Part shown: positions 25,638 to 37,275 of the stretch, piece after piece | Position numbering within the stretch: position 1 is the stretch's first letter | Layout of the letters: the number at the start of each line of letters is the position of its first letter | Source of the DNA: Coniochaeta sp. PMI_546 | Lineage: Eukaryota; Ascomycota; Sordariomycetes; Coniochaetales; Coniochaetaceae | Assembly (NCBI GenBank): GCA_021432605.1 | Contig: MU271145.1 | Span: forward strand, 310,001 to 374,000 | Direction of reading: 5' to 3' | DNA: 64,000 bases | Notes under the pieces: model-generated | Seen by the model: only the letters and a program-made list of their open reading frames with translations | What the model was told of the DNA's origin: nothing | The model's database searches: none | Translations under genes and position numbers: made by a program

Positions 25638-27164
25638 ATGCACGGACTATTCAAGATCCTTCGGGCACCAGGTGCAAGACGAGGGATTGAGGGTGCTGCA
25701 CCCACTCAAGTAGTTTCCACCGCCGGTCAGGGCCAAGAGAAAGATGTTGACAATTTCCTCGGGAACGTCACTACCTACGCTGTTGTGGCCAAGCCAAGGC
25801 TCCTGGACCGTTGGCTTGACAAGGTTGTGGAGGTCTCTGGGTCCGAATTTGTCTACTTCTCGATTATCCTTGCCGTCGTCGTCTGGGCATTCATGGGAAT
25901 TCCGTTCGGCACCTCCAACACCTGGCAGGTCCTCATCTCAGATGCCCAGGCCATCGTCAATATGGTTTTTGATGCCTTCCTCATGCGCCAGCAACTGAAC
26001 TCTCACGAGTCCCTCGTCACTGCCGCGGCTTGCCTCAGATCCCGCTCCACCAGCAACAAGAGAATGCTCCAGCAGCTCATTGCAAGCGGCAAGTACGAGA
26101 AAGTTGAGACAACACAATTCAACGATTTAAAACAGACAGATTACGGTTCCGAACTGCCCACAGAGGACTGCTTGGGTCGAATCTCCACTGGACTTTCCGC
26201 CTTTATGGGCCATATTCTCACCGTCTGCGGTTTCTGGGTCTGCATCTTCATCTGGATTGGGTTTGGCAAATACTGCGACTGGTCCGACACTTGGCAACTG
26301 TACATCAACTCGAGTACCTCAGCACTGATGGTCTTCATCTTGGCGTTCCTGGCGAACATTCGCGACCGACACAGCAAGTACATGACAAAATGCCTCGAAT
26401 CCATCTGGGAGGTTGACGCCGCTCTCGAGCTTAAACTTCGTACAGCCACCGGTGACACGATGGATAATGCGCCGGTCGTCATCCCCGCTCCAAAGCGAAG
26501 CAGAATCCAGCGGGGAATCGACTATTACGCGGACCTCGTCGGCAGTCTTATCGGCATCGCAATCCTGATCTTCGTGATATTAGTCTGGATAGCGATTGGT
26601 CCAGCACTTCACTTCGATACGAACTGGTGGCTTCTTATCGGCACCTACGCTGGGTTGGTCGGCTTGAATGACGGCTTCGTTCTTCGCAACGTTTTCACGG
26701 TACTCGGGAACTACGAGAACGACCAGTTCACCCAGGTGGAATACGAAGACATGGACATGCTTGCCGTGATCGGCGTGGGAAAGCTGAAGGAGGAGCGAGT
26801 TGCAGACAATTCTCTTACATGCCGAATCTCGGTTCGGATGGGAGACATCTGCTCTCACGAGTTAACGGTCGTCTTGGGCGCGGTCTCTATCATTGGCTTG
26901 GTCATTGGTGCTAGTGCGATGGGCTGGAGCGTCACCGGACAACTCCTCTGCAACGTCCCTCCTAGCATCGTCGAGTCATTCTTTACCATGATCTTGATCA
27001 CTGGTCACAATATTGAAGACGCCAAGCGCCGTGTCGACCTTCACAACATCTACCTCAGACGCCTGAAGCTTGTTTCTTACGTCGACACATTCGCCAAGAT
27101 CGAGAAACTCAAGCCGGTAGGCAGACCGGAACAAGCTAATGAAGTTGTGGAACTCAAGGAATAG
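25638..27164 (+). CDS. FET4: Low-affinity iron permease, Fet4 family (508 aa)
   Basis: Role (family knowledge): plasma-membrane low-affinity uptake of Fe(II), often also Cu and Zn, in fungi. Seen: one uninterrupted 508-codon frame with normal codon use and no RIP signature. The N-terminus to about residue 55 is hydrophilic, then comes DKVVEVSGSEFVYFSIIL, typical of the family. Membrane segments lie at about 71-89, 97-117, 189-208, 219-240, 301-321, 330-351, 409-430 and 440-457. They form four similar units, each a helix, a short Gly/Trp loop, a second helix and a charged end (for example FGTSNTWQVLISDAQAI near 90, then FLMRQQ; later DTWQLYINSS near 217, then FLANIRDRH). A polar loop lies at 121-188. 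The C-terminal tail, about 460-508, is charged and cytosolic-looking. Start: ATG with A at -3 (cacgATG), and the frame fits the family from there. It stands alone, flanked by RIP-altered retroelements. Orthology to yeast Fet4 is by family only; substrate is inferred. Confidence 0.88.
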   Translation: MHGLFKILRAPGARRGIEGAAPTQVVSTAGQGQEKDVDNFLGNVTTYAVVAKPRLLDRWLDKVVEVSGSEFVYFSIILAVVVWAFMGIPFGTSNTWQVLISDAQAIVNMVFDAFLMRQQLNSHESLVTAAACLRSRSTSNKRMLQQLIASGKYEKVETTQFNDLKQTDYGSELPTEDCLGRISTGLSAFMGHILTVCGFWVCIFIWIGFGKYCDWSDTWQLYINSSTSALMVFILAFLANIRDRHSKYMTKCLESIWEVDAALELKLRTATGDTMDNAPVVIPAPKRSRIQRGIDYYADLVGSLIGIAILIFVILVWIAIGPALHFDTNWWLLIGTYAGLVGLNDGFVLRNVFTVLGNYENDQFTQVEYEDMDMLAVIGVGKLKEERVADNSLTCRISVRMGDICSHELTVVLGAVSIIGLVIGASAMGWSVTGQLLCNVPPSIVESFFTMILITGHNIEDAKRRVDLHNIYLRRLKLVSYVDTFAKIEKLKPVGRPEQANEVVELKE

Positions 27165-27220
27165 GTAATTTCTCCTCCGCCCTACAGGGCAACGATCAGT
27201 TGCTAACTCGACTTACTCAG
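27165..27220 (+). other. Likely 56-nt intron in the 3' UTR, starting directly after the stop codon
   Basis: GTAATT donor immediately after the TAG stop, a textbook fungal branch site gctaac (27202-27207) and an acceptor ending ttactcag at 27220, with 14 nt from branch A to AG. All three signals fit ascomycete introns. Because it lies within 55 nt of the stop codon it would not be expected to trigger nonsense-mediated decay. Confidence 0.6.
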
Positions 27221-27490
27221 TCAATATGAAAGCTTCCGAAAGGAGCTTAGAAGCTCGACTTGCTTACTATTTTTTTTCTTCCTTTTTTTTGCGCGTCGAA
27301 GTTTGGCTTATCCTTTTTGGTTACGCGTTCTCTTCCCTTTACCTTAATTATGTTTTGTCTCTTTTTCCCCCTTGTTGTTGTCTCTTTTTTCTCGCTCTCT
27401 TTTCTTTTTTTCCTTCTTGGTAAGGGGCCTCGGAGGAGGGGGCGCGAAGGTTTGCTAATGTCTGAGATATGGGGACGCTAACAGATATTA
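27221..27490. other. 3' flank of the iron permease gene, pyrimidine-rich
   Basis: Several long T/C runs (about 27268-27290, 27358-27420) in otherwise ordinary, non-RIP DNA. Probably the rest of the 3' UTR plus the terminator region. Short open frames across it are low-complexity translations of the pyrimidine runs. No gene seen. Confidence 0.4.
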
Positions 27491-27770
27491 TCAAAAGCGG
27501 TGATTTGGTTCTAAAGATTACGTTCTTTAAAGCCGATTATTCCGGCTTCGCCCTCGGCGGTACCTTAATATAAGAAGATAACGAAAAGCGGAAAAGGGTA
27601 ATAACGTATTATTTATAAAAATTAAATATAGCTAAGGTTAATTACCTTATTTACGGTAAGGAAATATTCGCGATTATCTGTTATTTAAAATAATAAGACG
27701 TAAAGTTACGAAACTATATCCCGTTTATAATCCTAACGGATTATCGGAACCTATAATATTTTATAATTAG
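27491..27770 (+). mobile_element. Family III: RNase H fragment of another LTR retrotransposon
   Basis: Plus-strand similarity to a retroelement RNase H domain, with motifs ADYSGFALGG, KVNYLIYGKE and an ILTDYRNL block, in the family's usual order and spacing. It differs clearly from Families I and II. The left end merges with the non-RIP flank of the iron permease gene, and the right end is cut by the LTR of copy I. Only this fragment is seen; broken. Confidence 0.6.
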
Positions 27771-28161
27771 TATAACGATTTAAGATAGGGTTTAAGATTA
27801 AAAGGTAAGTTCTATTACTTAAGGTAAGTAAGTTAAGGTATAATAAGTAATCTTTACTTTAGTATCGTTAAAATAAGTATCTTATTCAAATAATAACCTC
27901 AATTAAATATTTAGATTAATCATTAGGTAATTAAAAACTATTTATAACGGAATTTAAAAAGACTCTTCCTTATATATTTAAACGAATATAATAATATAGT
28001 TAATAAGAAACTATTATTTATATTTTAATATATCTATTATAAAACTATTCTTCCTATTAGTTACGTAACCCGGGGTTCCTAATTTATATAATACGATACG
28101 CCTTATATATCTATTCTTTATCGATTAACGGGGTTCTTTCTATAACCGTAAGTCTATAATA
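27771..28161 (-). repeat. 3' LTR of copy I (gamma U3 type)
   Basis: 391 bp, starting tataacgatt and ending agtctataata. The 5 bp that follow (ttatc) are the normal Family I sequence next to a 3' LTR, so this is not a solo LTR. Confidence 0.82.
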
Positions 28162-28166
28162 TTATC

Positions 28167-28558
28167 TATAACGATCCTAAGACGGGCTAAGGATCAAAAG
28201 GTAAGTTCTATTACTTAAGGTAAGTAAGTTAAGGTATAATAAATAATCTTTACTCTAGTATCGTTAAGATAAGTATCTTATTTAATGATAACCTCGATTA
28301 AATACTTAGATTGATTATTAGGTGATTAAGAACTATCTATAACGGAGCCTAAAAGGACTCTTTCCTATATACTAGTAGAGATTATAGTAATAGACGTGCT
28401 AAACGTTTATCCGATCTATCGTAATAGATACGATCGATACCGATCTTATTTATTAGTTACGTAACTTAAGGTCTTTAACCTATATATTACGATAAGCCTC
28501 GTATATATGTTCCTTATCTACTAGCGGGGTATTTTCCGTTACCTATAAGTTTATAATA
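28167..28558 (-). repeat. 3' LTR of copy H (alpha U3 type)
   Basis: 392 bp, starting tataacgatc and ending gtttataata; the U3 middle matches copy A. Confidence 0.87.
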
Positions 28559-28668
28559 TTATCCCTTTTTTCCTTTGGCTATTATCTTTAAGGCCTAGTA
28601 TTTCTTATAAGTAATACTAATAACCTATATAAGTTACGTCCGAAGGTTTCCTTTTCTTTATCGTTATC

Positions 28669-29178
28669 ATATCTAATCGTAATATATAAAAGCAAAAGAA
28701 ATCTTCTAAGTTATCGATTAACTATAAAAACGCCTTGTTACGTATTATCTTTGAATCTTCTATCGAAATACCCGAATATTCTTCTTACGAACGATTAGGT
28801 CTTACTTATCGCGCCTCGCCTAATGATTTTTCGAGGTATTCCGAATATATTCGTAACGGTCGTTTAAAATACGACGTATTTGGTCTTTCTAACGAAGATT
28901 TCGTAAAGATCGGTAATTAGTTCCGTCGTTTCGAAGAAGAAGTAAAAGTTACCGAAATTACCTAACGAGAGGTAAACGTTCGCGTATAACGTTTACGAAA
29001 ACAAAAGAAAATATAGTTCGAGAAAATAATACGTACTATCCGTAAAAATATAACGAATATAGAAGAATTGGAACGGGTCGAGAAAAAGGAAACCGATCGT
29101 AAAATAACGAAAGTTACCGAAAATCGTCCGCCTTCCGTTACGTCCTTTTCCTTTGATAACGACTTTATTTTAGGTTAG
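28669..29178 (+). other. Antisense reading frame of Family I (alpha type), fossil copy in H
   Basis: Plus-strand frame in minus-strand copy H, colinear with the frame in A (same ERLGLTYRAS block near 28790-28820) and approaching pol tail to tail. A stretch of about 60 codons (28735-28920) is still open. Broken copy of unknown function. Confidence 0.55.
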
Positions 29179-32100
29179 GACGTAATCTACGGCGACGTAA
29201 TATTATCCTTTTCGATTCTTAAGGTAATAATACTATTATAATACGGAACTTTTATAACAATTACTAATAGTTCGTAAGGTAAGCTTCCGGTTCCTATATA
29301 TTTTCCGAGTCGTCGTAGTTTTTCTATTTAACGTAATAGAAATCTACGTTTCTTTCTTTTTTATACCTAAGGATCTTTTCTATTTCGTATTCTTATATTA
29401 GTTCTATTTTAATATCTATTACTAATTTCGCGTTTTTAGGTACCGGTTCGAAAAACGAGATATGAAATACTAGATAAATACGTATATTTGTTAGTAGCTA
29501 GAGTTTATAATTCAAATTAGACAACTTTTTCTTGATTTTAAACGGTCCGATTTTCTTTTAATCTAATTTGTCGTTTGGTCGTTTTGTTTTGATATTTCGT
29601 CGTACGAGGTAGACTTTATCTCCCTCTTATAAGGTTAGTCCTTTTAACCTTTTCTAGTTTACGTATCGTATTATACGTAGGTTAAGTAGCTTTATATATC
29701 CGCGAAATCTCTTATAAAATAGTTTTATTTGTTCCGCGGTATATCTTACTTATAATAACTCCGGATCCGATGGTATTAATCCGTCTCCCAATACTTTTTT
29801 TATAGTAGGCTTATAACCGTAATTGATAAAGAACGGTAAATACCCGTTTAGCGTTTCGTTAGGTATACTATTATAGGCCTATTATATTATTAGTAATTAC
29901 CTGACCTAATTATCTTGCTTTTCGTTAATATATATCTTTAGATATTACTTAAAAGTCTAGTTTATTCGTTCTGTTTATCTATCCGTTTATAAGTAGAACG
30001 ACGTTGACAATTTATATTTAATTCTAATTTGTCGTATTAATATTATCTAGAATTTCGAGGTAAATAGTTTGTTTCTATCGGTAACAAGTTATTTAGATAA
30101 TCTATATTAGCTTATTATTACCTTTAAAAAGGCGTAGGCTATATCTTCCGTTATATTTACTTCCTTATACGGTATAAAGTACGCGTATTTGGAGAATTTA
30201 TTTACAACTATTTATATACTATCGTAAGTAATCCCAATTATAAGTTCTTTCGATATTGGTAGTTTGACGATAAAATTTATCGTAACTATTTCCTATAGTT
30301 TCTCCGGTAGTTATATAGGTTATAATAGCCCGTACGGCTTATATCTATTTGACTTGGCTTTGTTATACTTATCGTATTCGCCGATTACCTATCTAACTAT
30401 TTTATCCAATCTTAGAAAGTCGTAAGTCCGCCGTACGCGTTTTTTAGTCTTATAGACTCTTTAGTATTTATATAACGGATATTCGTAAAACTTTTTTACT
30501 AGTTTTTTCCGTAGTTCGTTAGGTACGTATACCTTATTCCGGAACTATAATAAGCCGTAGTATGACGGAAATATAAAGGTAATATCCTTTTTTATTTCTT
30601 CTTCCCGATATTTCTTAATCCTTTCCGCCTATTATTTTTCGGGTTCTACGTTTTATATTACTCCGCCTTATATATCGAACTTAAGGTTTCTTTGTTAGTT
30701 AGTCTTAAAGAAATTCGCCGAACGTATTTCCTTTTCCGGTCTTAAATCTTCTCGTCGATTAAAAACGTCCGTTTTACTATTTTTACTTCCTTTCCTATAT
30801 ATAATTTCGAAGTCGAAATCGGTAAGGAATTTATATTATCTGATTTGTCGTTTGTTAAGTTCTTTCGTAAAAGTAAACGTAATAAGATTTTTATAATCCG
30901 TTAAGACTTTTACCTTATATCTTACTCTTATAAGGTAATATTTCTACTTTTTAAACGCCTTAATAATAGCTATTAGTTCCTTATCTAGTATATTATAATT
31001 GAGTTCTAATCTACTTAGTTTCTTCGAAAAGAATATTATTAGGTATAATCTCCCTTATTTATCTTTCTATCCTAACTAGTTTCCGAATACGAACTCCGAC
31101 GTATCGGTTTCTATTTCGTAAGGTTTTTCGGGATCCGTAATAATTAATATTAGCTAGTTTAAAATCTTCTTCTTAAGTTCCTAAAACGCCTCCTTTTCCT
31201 TCGAAATCTATTTGAACCTTAAGTCTTTCTTAATAAGGTTAATAAAGGGTATTACGATCTTATTATAATCCTTAATAAACTTCCGATAGAAATTAGTAAT
31301 CTTTAGAAAGGTTCGTATTCCCGTAACCGTTTCTAATACGGGCTATTTTTTAATAGCCTTTAGCTTATCTAAATCTATCTCGAACTAGCCTAATAATATA
31401 ACGTAACCGAGAAATTTTATTTTTTACTAATAAAATTCGTATTTTTCGGGTTCGATTAATAAATTCGCGTTTTATAATACTTATAAGACGAAGTAAACGT
31501 ATTTCTTATATTACTCGAAGTTTTCCGAGTAGATTAAGATATTATCGAGGTATACGACGACGAAGTCGTCTAACTACTTTCGAAATATATAGTTAATTAT
31601 CTTTTGGAAAGAAGCCGGTACGTTAACGAACCCGAAAGGTATAATATAATATTCGTATTATCTTAACCTAGATCGTTATATTATCTTCTACTTATCTCTT
31701 TCTTTAATTCGTATTAAATTATATACTCTTTTAAAGTCTAAAATAATAAACTATCGGGCTTTATATAACCGATCTCTTAATTCGGATATAAAAGGTAATA
31801 ATCTTCGATCTTTGATAATAATATTATTAAGTTATCGATAATTTATAACGAGACGTAACTTCCCGTTTTTCTTAGGTATAAATAAGATAAGGTATCCTAC
31901 TAGTAATTATAATAGTCGAATATAACCTTTCTTTAGATTTTCATTAATATATTCTTTTAACGCTTATAATTATAAGTCGTTAAGAAGGTAAATCTTATAA
32001 AATCCGGGCTCTTTACCTAGCTAAAGATTAATCTCGTAATCCTAACGATTATATTTAGATAGTCTTATCTTAAGCTCGGGCTTAAATAATTTATTATATC

Positions 32101-34521
32101 GATAGTATTCTTTCGGAATCGTTCGCGTCGATATAAACTAAATTTCTATAATCGTTTCGTAAATTATTAGAGCTCTTCTAAAGTTACGTATAAGCTTTTT
32201 TTCGTAAGGTCCGTTCTTTATAAAAGCTAACTCTCTTTTTAACGTATCCTATTAAAGTTAGCCTATTCTCTAATTAACTCGGAGATTATTCGCTCGTAAT
32301 TAAGATATCCCTAATATTATACCGTACGATAAAATCTCCGTAATATCGAACGTTATCTCTTAATTATAACCTTAGATAGTAACTTGAAAAGGCGTAGTCT
32401 TTATATCTACTAGTCCTTATCTATAATCGATAAGGCTTTTATCAATAGTTCTAAGTCGGTAAGGCTCGTCCTTTTTCTTCTAAGGCAATCGTAATATATT
32501 AACGAAATTTGGCGAGATATAATTTCCTTATATTCCGTTATTTATTATTACCTAAGTATTGTTTCCTTATATATTAATCGTAATTCGTAAGTATTCAACT
32601 CTTACGGTCGTATATAAAGATCTTTCTATATTATATCGATATAATCCCTTTATAATCGACGTTAGTCGTTTTTTAATCGTTTTTCTGATTTTCGGAACGA
32701 AATACCGTAATATTCGGGTTTGTTTTTAGTTCTAGAAAAAGGTTCTAACGGTTCCCCGTAATCTTCCTCTTCTATTTCCGGCTTAGAAGCTAATAATCTT
32801 TCTAAACGTTCGTTTATTTGGGTCTATTTCTAGTTTATTTTTTCAACCCTCTTTTATATTTATATCTTATAACCTCGGTAACTTATTAAGAACGCGTTCG
32901 TCCGCGTATTATAAGCTTGTTATCGTACTTAGAACTTTTCGGTCGACTTTTCTTCCGTCGTAGTTTATATTACGATTTCTAATACCGAATATCCTAATCG
33001 TCCCGTTTATCTTACCGAATTTTCGGGTAAGTAAATAATTTGTAATTAGTTCTTACTTTCGATTCTTCGTTTAAGTTTCGTTATTATTAAGAATTCTTAC
33101 CCCGTCGGGTTAAGTTATAATTATATAGTTCCGGGTAACGTTAATAACAAGTACTATCCGTTCCTATATACTTCCTCGTATCTTTCGATATCTCTTAGTC
33201 TATAAAGGTAAGGTATCGGCCTAGTTATTAGTATTCGTACTAGTATTTATTTGTAATCTAGTTTTTCCTATATATACCAAATATAACGGTAAAAGATATA
33301 CGAATTCTACGAAATCTAATTATAGTAAACCGAATTAATATATACTAATTCGTAATCTTTATATAAAGGTATTTGTTCTTCTTCGATTTCGTCTTATTCT
33401 CGGTCTAATAAGTTGATTAAATACGTTACGTTTATAATATCGTACCTTAGTATTATTATTAAGTCGATTTCTTTTCCCGGTAGTCTAAGAAATACCTTAT
33501 ATTATTATTTTCTACGTATTATTACGATAACGCGGGATTTATTATCCTTTATCGTTACCTAAGCCTTATTTTCGGGGATTAGCTTCTAGGTTTTCTTAAG
33601 TTAGCGATATTTATTAACGTAATACCCTTACTTCTTATAATTGAAATATTTACCCTTCTTCTTTAATTAGTTTCGTTAAATAACGTTTAGGTTTATAGGT
33701 CCCGGGTAAGAACTTATAACCGTAAATTACTTCTTTTTTAAATTCGCGGTTTCTCTTATCGTCTAAAGAACTCTTCCTTTTCCTCTTTCGAATTTTCGTT
33801 TATATAGTCGATTATCGATCTTGATTACGGACGCGATATATTTATATAAGGTATCCGGTCGGTCTTCTTTATTAAATTTATTCTTAACGTTATCCCGTAA
33901 CCTTCTATAAAAATAAAGGAATAAGGCTTGTTTTCTTAGGTTAAGCTTAGCCGTAATTCGTTTGAATTCTACCGTATATATTCTTACCGAACCTTTTTAT
34001 CTTAAAGATAGAAGTTATCGTTCCGTTAATTTTTATTCGTTAGGATTACCGAAAATCTTTTTAAGTTTTTCGAATAGCCGGTCGACGTTTGAAAATATAA
34101 CGCGGGTTTCCGGTTTCCGTCTTTCCTAATTTAACCAATTGTTTAGAAAGTCCCGAAGGTTAAGTTCGAACTATTCGGCCGCCTTTCCTTTTAATAGGTT
34201 TCCTATATAGATTACCTTTTCGTATTCCCGGGGAAAGGATTTCGAATATATCTTAAAGTATATATATACCTAGGTGATAAAGGCCTATAACCCTTCTTTA
34301 TTTCTATCGTAAGGCTTAGGGCGTAATACCTTGATCTTAGCCGTAAGGTCGACTTTGGGTCTTTTTTTAAAAACTATAATTTCCGCTTATAATTACGTAA
34401 TTATTATTACCATATCGTTAGCTTACGCCTATATTATAAATACTAGTTAAGGTACGGGTATTCCGGGTATTATATTAGCTACTTGGTATAAGGTTAACTT
34501 ACCGAATAAGAGTAATTAAAA

Positions 34522-34913
34522 TATAACGATCCCAAGACGGGTTAAAGATTAGAAGGTAAGTTTTATTATTTAAGGTAAGTAAGTTAAAGTATAACAAGTA
34601 GTTTTTATTCTAATATCGTTAAGATACGTATCTTACTTAATAATAACCTCGATTAAATACTTAGATTGATTATTAGGTAATTAAGAATTATTTATAACGG
34701 AGCCTAAAAGGATTCCTTCTTATATACTAATAGAGATTGTAGTAATAGACGTATTAGACGTCTATCCGATCTATCGTAATAGATACGATCGATACCGATC
34801 TTATCTATTAGTTACGTAACTTAAGGTCCCTAACCTATATATTACGATAAGCCTCGTATATATGTTCCTTATCTACTAGCGGGGTACCTTCCGTTACTTA
34901 TAGGTTCGTAATA
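34522..34913 (-). repeat. 5' LTR of copy H (alpha U3 type)
   Basis: 392 bp partner of 28167-28558, bordered on the right by the target duplication ttatc. Confidence 0.87.
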
Positions 34914-36885
34914 TTATCTTCTTCCTCTTTTAATTATTATCCCTAAAACCTAATATTTCTTATAAGTAATACTAATAACTTATATAAGTTACGTCCGAAG
35001 GTTTTCTTTTCTTTATCGTTATTATATTTAACTGTAATATATAAAAGTAAACAAAATAGCCGAAAACTTCGACCGTTCGTAAGAATAAATTCTTTCAAAT
35101 CTTTTTAAATTCCGATTATATCGAAATACTTTTATATTTTAATTACGAAAAAAAAGACTTTATTACTTACGAGGTTTCTCTTTTTAATCCTAATCGTTAC
35201 GTTCGTTATATCCGTAATACGTTATTATATTATAACGTTTAAGAATTCTTAATTAAGAATTTAAAACGTATTAGAAAATAGTTTTACGAATACGAATTCG
35301 TTTTTAAGAAATTCGAAAAAGAACGAAAAATTATAAATACGAAAATCGAATATCTTCGTAAATAAAAGAAAATATAGTTTAAGAAAATAATACGTATTAT
35401 TCGTAAAAATATAACGAGTATAAAGGAATTAGAACGGGTCGAGAAAAAGGAAACCGATCGCGAGGTAACGAAAGTTACCGAAAATCGTCTATCTTCCGTT
35501 ATATCTTTTTCTTTTAACGATAATTTTATTTCCGGTTAAAATATAATTTATAATAACGTAATATTATCCCTTTCGATTTTTAAAGTAATAATACTATTAT
35601 AATACGAAATTCCTATAGTAATTATTAGTAATTCGTAAGGTAAGTTTCTAATTTTTACGTATTTTCTAAATCGTCGTAATCCTTTTATTTAACGTAATAA
35701 AAGTTTATTCTTCATTCTTTTTATATCTAAAAATCTTTTTTATTTCGTATTTTTATATTAGTTTAATTTCGATATTTATTACTAACTTCGCGTTTTTAAA
35801 TATTAGTTCGAAAAGCGAAATATAAAATATTAGATAAATACGTATATTTATTAGTAATTAGAATTCGTAATTCAAATTAAATAACTTTTTCTTAATTTTA
35901 AAAAGTCCGATCTTTTTCTAATCTAATTTATCGTTTAGTTATTTAGTTTTGATATTTCGTCGTACGAAATAGATTTTATCTCTTTCTTATAAAGTTAATC
36001 CCTTTAACCTTTTCCGGTTAATATAAAGGTTTATTCTTTTATTAATAAATTATAAATCATTTCGTAATTTATAATAGATTATCCTTAGATACTTAATCGT
36101 TTATTTAGCTTTTAGTAATCTATATGATAAAGGTTTTACCGGCGTAATATCCCTTATTTCTAAATAATATTTATAATTATTAAAGAATAATATAAGTCTT
36201 CTTATTAATTCAATCGACGAATTATTATAAACAAACTATACCGTTAATAATTACCTAACTTAATTATCTTATTATTTATTAACGTAAATACGTAAGTATT
36301 ATTTAAAGGTTTAATTAGTTCTTTTAGTTTATCTATTTATTTATAAGTAAAACGTAATTGATAATTTATAATTGATTCTTAGTTTTTTTATTAACGTCGT
36401 TTAAAACTTTAACGTAAATAGCTTATCTTTATCCGTTATTAGTTTTCGGGGTAATTTATATTAGCTAACTACTTTTCGTATAAATACGTATACTAATTCT
36501 TTCGTAATATTAACTTCTTTATATAATATAAAATACGTATATTTAATAAGTTTATTTATTACGATTTAGATATTATCGTAAATTATACCGGTTATTAGTT
36601 CCTTTAATAGTAATAGTTTAACGATAAAGTTTATCGTTATTATTTTTTACGGGTATTATAATAAGTTTATAAATTATAATAACTTATAAGGTTTATATCT
36701 TAACGTTTTTACCTTATTATAAACGTCGTATTCCAATATAACTTTTTTAACTATTTCTATAATTCCGAAAAAGTAATATTTTTATTATCGAATCCGTTAT
36801 TACGTTTTATAAATTCCTTAATATCCGTATAACGGATATTCGTATATTTCCTATATAAATTTTTCTTATAATTATTTCGGTATAT

Positions 36886-37275
36886 TGTTATAGACTTACG
36901 GTTACGAAAAGAACACCGCTAATTAATAAGGAATAGATATATAAGGCGTATCGTATTATATAGGTTAGAGACCCCGGGTTACGTAACTGATAGGAGGAAT
37001 AGTTTCATAATAAATATATTAGGATATAGGTAATAGTTTCTTATTAACTATATTATTATATTCGTTTAAGTATATAGGAAAGAGCCTTTCTAAATTCCGT
37101 TATAAATAGTTCTTAATTACCTAATGATTAATTTAAGTATTTAATCGAGGTTATTATTGAATAAGATACTTATCTTAACGATATTAGAATAAAGACTATT
37201 TATTATACCTTAACTTATTTACCTTAAGTAATAGAATTTACTTTCTAATCCTTAGCCCGTCTTAGGATCGTTATA
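36886..37275 (+). repeat. 5' LTR of copy J (gamma U3 type)
   Basis: 390 bp, starting tgttatagac and ending gatcgttata. Confidence 0.87.

Larger units (their letters stand above)
28167..34913 (-). mobile_element. Family I copy H, full length with two LTRs and target duplication
   Basis: 6747 bp with ttatc on both sides (28162-28166 and 34914-34918). Reading right to left: 5' LTR (34522-34913), gag (type v2, about 33440-34400, zinc-knuckle region near 33600-33660), protease (about 32250-32550), reverse transcriptase (about 31200-32000), RNase H (about 30700-31180), integrase (about 29560-30560), chromodomain (about 29230-29400), antisense frame (28669-29178, alpha type), 3' LTR (28167-28558). 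Inserted 5 bp inside copy I. All parts are recognisable but broken many times by RIP. Confidence 0.92.

Noticed and set aside
26141-26858. Minus-strand frames of 113 and 92 codons
   Set aside because: Shadows opposite the intact iron permease coding sequence.
27226-27481. Hydrophobic frames of 65 and 73 codons after the permease
   Set aside because: Translations of long T/C runs in the 3' flank; Phe/Leu-rich by composition only.
27771-28161. Solo LTR
   Set aside because: The next 5 bp are Family I internal sequence and match the duplication on the far side of H. It is the 3' LTR of copy I, whose body continues at 34919.
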